Assembly: GCA_015493675.1 (NCBI GenBank)
Contig: WGCR01000562.1
Coordinates: forward strand, 1 to 5,649
Source of the DNA: Anaerolineae bacterium
GTDB taxonomy: Bacteria; Chloroflexota; Anaerolineae; J102
Reading direction: 5' to 3'
Length of the DNA: 5,649 nucleotides
The position numbers were made by a program, and so were the translations under genes. The notes under the pieces are model-generated. The model was not told the origin of the DNA. It saw nothing but the letters and a program-made list of their open reading frames with translations, and did not search any database. Within the stretch, counting starts at the first letter, position 1, and each line of letters opens with the position of its first letter. Shown one piece after another: positions 1-5,649 of the stretch.

Positions 1-1061
1 CCGCGGATTGCGCTAGGCGTCGATAATTGCAAGACGGTCGTGATGTTGACCGTGATGTAGCCTCCCATGAAGCCGGCTGCAATAGCCAGCATCACCACGA
101 AAATCGGGCGAGGAATAAATCCCAACACGCCGTAAAGCACCGATTGTCCGACCATAAACGCCAGCATCAGATACATTCTGGGACGGCCGGGCAAACGCAC
201 AATACCCGCAAACAAATATCCCAGCAACCCGCCCAGGCCGAATGACACCAGAATAAACCCGTACCAATCGACCCGGACGCCCAAAGTGTCTTCCACGAAG
301 AATGGAAGCAGCACAATAGCGGGAATGGTGAAGAAATTGATCACGGCGGAAATGAAGACCAATTCCCGCAGCCCCGGGCGATTCCAGGCGTAGTGGAAGC
401 CTTCTTTCAAATCCACCAGAAATTCATGCCACTGCTCTTTCATACTCAGCTTTTCTTTGGGAGCCACCTCTGGCATCTTGATAAAGGACTCACTGAGCGA
501 AGCATACAGGAAAGAAATACCATTGATCAGAAAAAGGAATGGCGCCCCCAACAGACGGAACAATGTGCCGCCCAGCCCCTGACCGAAAAAGACCGAGAGC
601 TGGAGCGAGAGCTGTCCCAGCGAATTGGCCGTCACCACCCGATCCTTGGGAACCAGATCGGGGATGGCAGCGGCAATAGCGGGTCGGAAAAACGCCGTCA
701 CCGTCCCCGTAAGGATAGCGACCACAAACAGCGTCCCCAACAGCAAATTCACTGAATCCGCCATGGTATAAATGAGCGCCGCGACAAGGAGCATGGCAAG
801 ACCGCGTGTCAGATCGCTGATCACCAAAATCAGCCGTCGCGAAAATCGATCAGCGATGGCGCCGCCCATGGGGCTCAGCAGCACGCCAGGAATCGCAGAC
901 ACCATCATCAATAATCCCATCAGCGTAGCTGAGCCGGTAGCATCTTTAATCCACAGCACCATGGCAATGGCATACATCTGTGACCCCAGGCGGCTAACCA
1001 ACTGGCCCTGAAACAGCAAAGAATAATTACGATTGAAAAGCTTTGTAGGTTCCTGATTCAT
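1..1061 (-). CDS. MFS efflux transporter, 3' end missing
   Basis: Integral membrane exporter of the major facilitator superfamily, resembling the drug/siderophore efflux branch (MFS_3, EntS-like); it probably pumps out the product of this cluster. The frame is open for 353 codons from ATG at 1061 to the window edge and begins MNQEPTKLFNRNYSLLF. Ten hydrophobic segments are visible, at roughly residues 19-38, 46-66, 77-98, 105-125, 147-167, 172-190, 232-256, 266-288, 296-314 and 318-340. The loop after the second carries the MFS motif A variant GGAIADRFSRR (66-76). FFRPAIAAAIPDLVPKDRVVTANS (124-147, key residues P127, P134, D135, P138, A145, N146) is typical of MFS_3. A charged loop at 191-231 separates the two halves. 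The visible end, TPSAIRG, matches the point before helices 11-12, so about 60-80 residues are missing. The start lies 3 nt after the sulfotransferase stop and has a GAGG site 8 nt upstream, so the two are probably co-transcribed and translationally coupled. The substrate cannot be read from the sequence. Confidence 0.93.
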   Translation of the reverse strand, partial: MNQEPTKLFNRNYSLLFQGQLVSRLGSQMYAIAMVLWIKDATGSATLMGLLMMVSAIPGVLLSPMGGAIADRFSRRLILVISDLTRGLAMLLVAALIYTMADSVNLLLGTLFVVAILTGTVTAFFRPAIAAAIPDLVPKDRVVTANSLGQLSLQLSVFFGQGLGGTLFRLLGAPFLFLINGISFLYASLSESFIKMPEVAPKEKLSMKEQWHEFLVDLKEGFHYAWNRPGLRELVFISAVINFFTIPAIVLLPFFVEDTLGVRVDWYGFILVSFGLGGLLGYLFAGIVRLPGRPRMYLMLAFMVGQSVLYGVLGFIPRPIFVVMLAIAAGFMGGYITVNITTVLQLSTPSAIR

Positions 1062-1064
1062 AGA

Positions 1065-2144
1065 TTAGACCTCGTAGTCCCACTCCTCAAAACTCTGTCG
1101 CCAGCGCGATGCTATCTTGCTACGGATATCATCAGGCAGCGTCACATCCGGGTTGGGCTTGTAGTTGCGATGTTTTTCTTCTTCGTAAGCCTCTATTCGG
1201 GGACGAACCTGCTCGAAACCATCCAGATTCAAAGCCTCATAGATTTTGTTCACCTCGCCTGTCATGTCTTTGACCAAATCCTCATAGGCGAGTTCATGGA
1301 GATGTCCATCGGGAATCAACGCCCGATCCTCAAAATAAGCCTGATGCATCTCCTCATATCTTCTCAAAATGCCCGCTTCGATTGTCTCTTTATCAGGCTG
1401 TTGCAGATACCCCATGGGCAGGGCGGTATCATAAAATTGCCTGGTGGAACGATAGACTTTGTAGGGATTGCGATGAATTGAAATAAATTTTGCGTCGGGG
1501 AAAAGCTCCAGGATCAATTGGATGCGCCCCGTGTGCGGCGGCGACTTCAACAACATCGGCTTATCATATTTTACACGTAAAGCCTTCAAAAACCAAAGAA
1601 ACCCCTCCTTCCATTCCTGTTTTTCCAGAGATGTCGCGTCCCGAAAGGTGATAAACCGGTCGTAGAACAGCTCGTTTTTGGGGAAAGACCAGGCAATCAG
1701 AGGCGAACGCAGAGTAAGCTTCGCCAGGGCAAATTCGTCCTCTCCCGGACTGAAAGGATCAAACTCGATATTGTCCATGGCGCGCTTGCGCCGCATTCGC
1801 TCCCGCGTCTCTGGATCATCGGGGAACTTAAGTCCCAGGAAAATAAATGGATTAGACACATCACCAATGTTTGGCGAATTCCACCGATCGTCCAAAAGCA
1901 AAACATTGTGCAAGAATGTTGTTCCTGAACGCCAATGTCCAAGAACGAAGGTAGGCGTTAGCAGCTCAGATTGCTGAATGGCCGATTCAAAAGGCTTCAG
2001 TTTGGATTTGATGGCAGAAGAAGTCATCAAGCTGGCCATGGTCATCTTTGCGGCGCGTTTCCAATAAGGCCGATCGATATCATAATGATTTTCACGCAAT
2101 GTCTTGCGCCAACGCTCAAAAGTCATGCCGATGAGATTATCCAT
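1065..2144 (-). CDS. PAPS-dependent sulfotransferase (Sulfotransfer_3 type)
   Basis: Cytosolic enzyme expected to move a sulfuryl group from 3'-phosphoadenosine 5'-phosphosulfate (PAPS) to a hydroxyl or similar acceptor. The protein is complete at 359 residues, normal for the family. The 5'-phosphosulfate-binding loop is GHWRSGTTFLHNVL (69-82). LLKSPPHTGRI (198-208) followed by FPDAKFISIHRNP (215-227) and S233 forms the 3'-phosphate-binding part, with R225 and S233 the likely contacts. GEDEFAL (134-140) and the C-terminal YKPN (328-331) are also typical of this family as I know it. No signal peptide or membrane segment is evident. The start ATG at 2144 has a strong AAAGGAG site 8 nt upstream. 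It sits between the NRPS and the exporter on the same strand, which suggests tailoring of the peptide. Its base composition is clearly AT-richer than the NRPS. The acceptor is unknown: the peptide is an inference from position, and a lipid or other small molecule remains possible. Confidence 0.93.
   Translation of the reverse strand: MDNLIGMTFERWRKTLRENHYDIDRPYWKRAAKMTMASLMTSSAIKSKLKPFESAIQQSELLTPTFVLGHWRSGTTFLHNVLLLDDRWNSPNIGDVSNPFIFLGLKFPDDPETRERMRRKRAMDNIEFDPFSPGEDEFALAKLTLRSPLIAWSFPKNELFYDRFITFRDATSLEKQEWKEGFLWFLKALRVKYDKPMLLKSPPHTGRIQLILELFPDAKFISIHRNPYKVYRSTRQFYDTALPMGYLQQPDKETIEAGILRRYEEMHQAYFEDRALIPDGHLHELAYEDLVKDMTGEVNKIYEALNLDGFEQVRPRIEAYEEEKHRNYKPNPDVTLPDDIRSKIASRWRQSFEEWDYEV
1070..1073 (-). 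promoter_or_regulatory. Ribosome binding site of the MFS gene
   Basis: On the minus strand GAGG stands 8 nt before the ATG at 1061, inside the last codons of the sulfotransferase gene. It supports this ATG as the start and suggests translational coupling with the upstream gene. Confidence 0.6.
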
Positions 2145-2152
2145 TGGGAGTG

Positions 2153-2159
2153 CTCCTTT
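2153..2159 (-). promoter_or_regulatory. Ribosome binding site of the sulfotransferase gene
   Basis: Minus-strand AAAGGAG with an 8-nt spacer to ATG at 2144. This is a near-ideal Shine-Dalgarno sequence and fixes the start. It lies outside the MITE-like element, so the insertion left it intact. I see no convincing -35/-10 pair between the element and this site. Confidence 0.8.
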
Positions 2160-2169
2160 GGCGAGAGAA

Positions 2170-2177
2170 AAAAGTGT
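2170..2177. repeat. Target site duplication, left copy (AAAAGTGT)
   Basis: Direct repeat identical to 2308-2315, immediately outside the GGCTC terminus of the MITE-like element. It lies in the gap upstream of the sulfotransferase. Confidence 0.72.
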
Positions 2178-2307
2178 GGCTCAACAGGAATTCAGGGGGG
2201 CTCCCGACCTCCGGGAGGTGGACGAGTCATTTTTGGCTTGACCAGGCGGTTTTCGTCCACCTCCCGGAGGTCAACAAGCAGTCATCCCCCTGAAATCCAA
2301 AAGAGCC
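2178..2307. mobile_element. MITE-like element, 130 bp, with terminal inverted repeats and 8-bp target duplication
   Basis: The element has no coding capacity. Its two 22-base ends are inverted copies, matching at 17 of 22 positions: left end 2178-2199, right end 2286-2307. Both ends begin GGCTC, then share GGA and TTCAGGGGG. A perfect 8-bp direct repeat, AAAAGTGT, abuts both ends (2170-2177 and 2308-2315), as expected for a target site duplication. Ends starting GGCTCTTTT (right end, read inward) together with an 8-bp duplication recall the ISL3 family of insertion sequences, so an ISL3-type transposase acting in trans is a plausible mobiliser; this is from memory and not checked. The interior holds a perfect 20-bp inverted repeat. 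The element lies between the NRPS stop codon and the sulfotransferase ribosome binding site and disrupts neither gene. Alternative: a chance nested hairpin acting as a terminator, but the exact flanking duplication argues against that. Confidence 0.75.
2206..2272. repeat. Perfect 20-bp inverted repeat with 27-nt loop (strong hairpin)
   Basis: GACCTCCGGGAGGTGGACGA (2206-2225) is the exact reverse complement of 2253-2272, with a loop at 2226-2252. Each arm also contains its own small palindrome (ACCTCC-G-GGAGGT at 2207-2219, mirrored in the other arm), so either a long stem or two short hairpins can form. The arms are GC-rich and lie inside the MITE-like element. No T-run follows directly on either strand, so it is not a canonical intrinsic terminator. 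It may still slow transcription or protect mRNA ends between the NRPS and the sulfotransferase. Confidence 0.85.
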
Positions 2308-2315
2308 AAAAGTGT
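2308..2315. repeat. Target site duplication, right copy (AAAAGTGT)
   Basis: Direct repeat identical to 2170-2177, immediately outside the GAGCC terminus of the element. Its last base is also the last base of the NRPS stop codon (TAA on the minus strand, 2317-2315), so the insertion occurred exactly at the end of the gene without changing the protein. Confidence 0.72.
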
Positions 2316-5300
2316 TAATTTTTCAGAACTTCATGCAGCTTGCGCACGAAGGTGGCGAGATGGGGGGAATGAATCATCGTGTTATGGTCGCCCGGCACGT
2401 GGATGACCTCCACGCCGCCCCGGGCCAGTTCGCCCCAGCCCAGATCTTCGGCGGGATGATCGTCCTTCGGACGGATTTGGGCTTTGAACAGGATAATTTT
2501 ACCCGGATAGGGTTTGTGCCGATAGCGCCGCCAGGCCCGCTCGTGGGTCTTGAGCATTTCGTAAAAGCGACGGAATTGCTCCAGCGTGACCTCGGCAAGC
2601 ATCAGGCCCGAAGCTTTTGCCACGCCAAAGACATAGGGGAGCTGTTCTTCCTCGGGCAAGGCTCGCAGATCTTCCAGGGTGATGGGGAGTTGTTTGCCAA
2701 AGAAGGTGAGCAGGTATTCGGCCTCGTCTTCGGGCGGGTTGTTGGGCTGATAGGGCCCCTGGTCCAGCATGATCAGATGAGAGACCTGCGCGCCCGCGGC
2801 CACCAACTGCTGAGCGGTCTCATAGGCGATGATCACTCCCATCGACCAGCTTCCCAGGCGATAGGCTCCCTGGGGCTGCGCCCCGCGGATGGCCTGAACG
2901 TAATGTGCGGCCATCTCCTCGATGGTTTCGTGCATAGGCGCATCGCCATTGAGGCCCTGAGCCTGGATGCCATAGAGGGGCTGCTCGGGTGCGAGGGCCT
3001 GGGCCAGATCCACATACCAGTGGACGCTGCCGCCCGAGGGATGAATCATAAACAGGGGCGGACGGTCGCCCAGGGGCTGGAGAGGAACCAGGCTGGAGGT
3101 TGCTTCGCCTGCCAGGGATCGGCGCACCAATCGGGCCAGATTTTCGATGGTGGGAGTCTGGAAAAAGTCCACCAGGGAGGGTTCGACGCCCGTCGCTTCC
3201 TGGATGCGGGCCAACAGGCGCACGGCCAGCAGGGAATGCCCGCCCAGAGCGAAGAAATCATCCCGGATGCCAATCTGTGGCAGGCCAAGAAGCTCCTCCC
3301 AGATGCCCGCAAGCTGGATTTCCAGCAGGTCGCTCGGGGCAATGTACTCCGTCTGAGGACGGGCCGCAGCATCGGGCGCGGGCAAAGCCTTGCGGTCGAT
3401 CTTGCCGTTAGGCGTCAGCGGGAACGCCTCCAGCGCCACAAAATACCCCGGCGTCATATACCCAGGCAACTGCGTGGATACATACTCCCGCAGCGCCTCC
3501 GGGCCCGGATCCTCGCCCTCGGGGATGTAGTGCGCCGCAATCTGCTCGCCCGCCGCCACCGCCACCGCAGCCTGCACCCCGGGATGCGACGCCAGCACCG
3601 CCTCCACCTCGCCCAGCTCCACACGGAAGCCGCGCACTTTCACCATCGTGTCGATGCGCCCCAGGTATTCGATAGTCCCGTCCGGCAGCCACCGCCCCAG
3701 GTCGCCGGTGCGATACAGGCGGGACGATGGCGTTTCGGATTCATCGCCATCATCCCCAGCCAGGGGATTCGGTGCAAATTTCTCTGCGGTCAGCCCGGGC
3801 CGGTTCAGATAGCCCCGGGCCTCCGCCACCCCGCCGATGACGATCTCGCCCGGCACGCCCACTGGCGTCGGCTGTAATGCCTCGTCCAGGATCGCCACCA
3901 GCACGTTGCCGATGGGACGCCCGATAGGCGCTGTCGCCCCGCGGCGGGGTTCACTCGCACTCACCACGCCGTAGGTCGGGCCCACAGTGGCCTCGGTCGG
4001 GCCATACGCATTCAGAAACCGACGGCCCGCTGCCCACGCATCCACCACCTCCCACGAACACGCCTCGCCCGCCGACACCAGCGTCCGCAGCTCCGGCAGC
4101 TTCGCTGTCCCCAGCACCGCCAGCAGCGACGGCGGCAGCGTGGCCACGTTGATCGCCTCCTCCTCCAGCAGCTTCACCAGCTCCACGCCCGACATCAGCC
4201 GCTCCCGCGGGGCCAGCACCAGCGTCGCCCCCGAACACAGCGCCGTGAAAGTCTCCGAAACCGAGGCGTCGAAACTGAAAGAGGCGAATTGCAACTCGCG
4301 ACTGCCCGGCGCCAGCTCGAAACCCTCGATCTGGGCGAACACCAGGTTCGTCAGGCCCCGGTGTTGCAGCATCACGCCCTTGGGCCGCCCCGTGCTGCCC
4401 GAGGTGTAGATGATGTAGGCCAGGTTGTCGGGCGTGATAGCGCGAGCAGGAGTCGTGGCGGCATAATCCGCGACGCCTGATTCGCCAATCCCGGACTGAA
4501 TCCTGATCACTGAACACTGATTACTGCTTACTGAATCCTGCTCACTGCTCACTGAATACTGATTACTGCTTACTGAATACTGCTCACTGAACACTGCATA
4601 CGCCTGATCCACCAGCACCACCCGCACACCGGCATCCTCCAGCATGTAGCGGATGCGGGCTTCGGGATAGCCCGGATCAATGGGCAAATACGCACCGCCC
4701 GCTTTGAGGATGGCCAGCAGCCCGATGACCTGCTCCGCCGAGCGTTCCACCATGATGCCCACCGGCGTCTCCGGCCCCACCCCCAGCTCGATGAGACGAT
4801 GGGCCAGTTGGTTGGCGCGGGCGTTCAGCTCGGCATAGCTCAGCGACACCGGCTTCGCACCTGCAAAGCGCACCGCCTCCGCGTCGGGCCGGACCGCAAC
4901 CTGGGCCTCGAACAGGTCCAGCACGGTCTGCTCCAGCGGCCACGCCCGCTCGGTGTAGCGCCATGCCGCCAACTGCGCCGCCTCCGCCGCCGTGAGCAGG
5001 GGCAGCCGGGTGACGGGCGTGTCCGGGTCGGCCAGGGCCGCAGACAGCAGCGTGCGGAAGTGCCCGGCCATGCGCTCCATGCTCTCCCGGTCGAACAAAT
5101 CCGTGTTGTATTCCAGGGCCGCACTCACGCCCTCGGGCGATTGAATCATCGAGAGCGTGAGATCGAAGCGGGCCGCGGTCTCATCAGTGTTCACCGGCTC
5201 CAGGCTCAGGTCGCCGGTCTGGGCGGCAGAGAGGGGCTGGGACGCGTTGTACGTGAACATCACCTGGAAGATGGGCGCATGGCTCATGGCCCGCTCCGGT

Positions 5301-5631
5301 TGCAGCTCATCCACCAGCATTTCAAAGGGCAGATGCTGATGATTGTACGCCCCCAGCGCGGTCTCGCGCACCCGCGCCAGCAGCTCTCGGAAACTGGGCG
5401 ATCCCGACAGATCGGTGCGCAGGGCCAGGGTATTCACGAAGAAACCGATGAGGTTCTCGATCTCGCTGCGATCGCGGCCCGCCACGGTCGTGCCCACGAC
5501 GATATCCTGCTGACGGGCATAGCGGGCCAGCAGTGTCTGAAACGCAGCCAGCAGCGCCATAAAGGGCGTTGCGTTCTCAGCCTGGGCCAACGTTTCCAGC
5601 CGTGGCAGGAAATCATCGGGCAGGTTGAAGT
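2315..5631 (-). CDS. NRPS terminal module (partial C, A, PCP, TE), 5' end missing
   Basis: Cytosolic assembly-line enzyme that activates an amino acid as its adenylate, loads it on a carrier protein, condenses it with the upstream peptide and releases the product. Residues are numbered from the first full codon at 5629; 1104 are visible. The C-terminal half of a condensation domain spans about 1-205, with C5 IGFFVNTLALR (61-71) and C6 HLPFE (99-103); its HHxxxDG site is off the contig. The adenylation domain (235-750) has all ten core motifs, including A3 YTSGSTGRPKG (408-418), A5 NAYGPTEATV (540-549), A7 YRTGDL (639-644) and A10 NGKIDRKAL (741-749, catalytic K743). The carrier domain (765-838) has LGGHSL with phosphopantetheine Ser799. 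The thioesterase (855-1104) has Ser929 (SWSMG), Asp956 (MLDQG) and His1082 (GDHNTM), a complete triad. There is no epimerase domain. The frame is read through to 5631 because the residues there (FNLPDDFLPRLETLA) are typical condensation-domain sequence; a stop appears only inside the adapter. The true start is not in the window. Upstream modules are unknown. Confidence 0.96.
4495..4599. repeat. Tandem heptanucleotide array, 15 units, inside the NRPS A domain
   Basis: Fifteen contiguous 7-base units without a register break, plus-strand consensus (A/C)CTG(A/C)(A/T)(T/C); the variants include ACTGAAT, ACTGATT, ACTGCTT, ACTGCTC, ACTGAAC, CCTGCTC and CCTGATC. The total is 105 bases, exactly 35 codons, so the NRPS frame is kept. 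It is translated as an imperfect heptapeptide repeat S-[EN]-Q-[YDC]-S-V-S (about residues 347-374) in the linker between motifs A2 and A3. G/C is 44 of 105 bases, against roughly two thirds in the surrounding gene. A longer duplication is visible: 4516-4543 and 4558-4585 match at 27 of 28 positions, 42 bp apart. It resembles in kind the short tandemly repeated heptamers (STRR) of cyanobacteria, which are usually intergenic. Confidence 0.93.
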
Positions 5632-5649
5632 CTGTCTCTTATACACATC
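5632..5649. other. Residual Tn5/Nextera mosaic-end adapter (not genomic)
   Basis: CTGTCTCTTATACACATC matches 18 of the 19 bases of the Tn5 transposase mosaic end used in Nextera libraries. It is at the extreme end of the contig and introduces an in-frame stop (TAA) into an otherwise open NRPS frame. It should be trimmed; any protein beginning MYKRQ read from here is an artefact. Confidence 0.97.

Noticed and set aside
393..1011. Plus-strand open frames opposite the MFS gene (393-755 and 772-1011)
   Set aside because: The opposite strand has an uninterrupted 353-codon membrane protein with MFS motifs; these are its shadows.
2145..2177. Possible promoter for the sulfotransferase between the element and its start
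   Set aside because: Only the T-rich stretch and the ribosome binding site are visible; there is no convincing -35/-10 pair, so co-transcription with the NRPS is the simpler reading.
2178..2307. Reading the inverted repeats as a rho-independent terminator
   Set aside because: No U-run follows the stem on either strand, the loop is long, and the outer ends plus the 8-bp direct repeat are better explained by transposition.
2312..3877. Long open frame of 521 codons on the plus strand opposite the thioesterase, carrier and part of the A domain
   Set aside because: It is a shadow of the GC-rich NRPS frame. The minus-strand protein has every expected motif, while the plus-strand translation shows no recognisable domain and starts inside the element's right flank.
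3951..4517. 188-codon minus-strand frame rich in Gly/Ala within the A domain
   Set aside because: Out-of-frame shadow of the adenylation domain, with low-complexity composition typical of shifted GC-rich coding DNA.
4495..4599. Heptamer array as a CRISPR array
   Set aside because: Units are 7 bases and contiguous, with no spacers.
5434..5646. Minus-strand frame beginning MYKRQ
   Set aside because: The first residues are translated from the Nextera adapter and the rest is an out-of-frame reading of the condensation domain.

Overview
This is one end of a secondary-metabolite operon, read entirely on the minus strand. The window holds the last module of a nonribosomal peptide synthetase (NRPS), then a PAPS-dependent sulfotransferase, then a major facilitator superfamily (MFS) efflux pump. 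Both ends of the piece are artificial. The NRPS lacks its N-terminal part because the sequence runs into 18 bases identical to the Tn5/Nextera mosaic-end adapter (5632-5649). The MFS gene runs off the left edge. The adapter indicates a short-read assembly contig, perhaps metagenomic. I cannot name the organism. The NRPS is GC-rich (40 of 60 bases G/C at 4741-4800), while the sulfotransferase is much less so (26 of 60 at 1441-1500). Shine-Dalgarno sites and short intergenic gaps are typically bacterial. A filamentous bacterium such as a Chloroflexota or cyanobacterial relative would fit the heptamer repeats, but this is a weak guess.

Layout from right to left, in the direction of transcription. 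5632-5649 is adapter. 5631-2315 is the NRPS with the order half C domain, A, PCP, TE. Its A domain carries an in-frame array of 15 heptanucleotides (4495-4599) between core motifs A2 and A3. 2170-2315 holds a 130-bp non-coding element with terminal inverted repeats, flanked by a perfect 8-bp direct repeat. It looks like a miniature inverted-repeat transposable element (MITE) inserted exactly at the NRPS stop codon, and it contains a perfect 20-bp inverted repeat with a 27-nt loop. 2144-1065 is the sulfotransferase. 1061 to the left edge is the MFS exporter, which starts 3 nt after the sulfotransferase stop codon.

Likely joint function: the terminal module adds one last amino acid and the thioesterase releases the peptide. 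By manual alignment the A-domain specificity code reads DASTVAAVGK, closest in my memory to Phe/Tyr codes. The sulfotransferase could add a sulfate group to the product and the MFS protein could export it. Removing the MITE-like element and one copy of its target duplication leaves a 32-nt gap between the NRPS stop and the sulfotransferase start, with a good ribosome binding site. This suggests that the three genes were a tight operon before the insertion.

The most unusual features are the MITE-like insertion inside the operon and the heptamer array that is translated within an adenylation domain. No gene-free stretch exceeds 300 bases; the only intergenic region (2145-2314) is accounted for by the element and a ribosome binding site.
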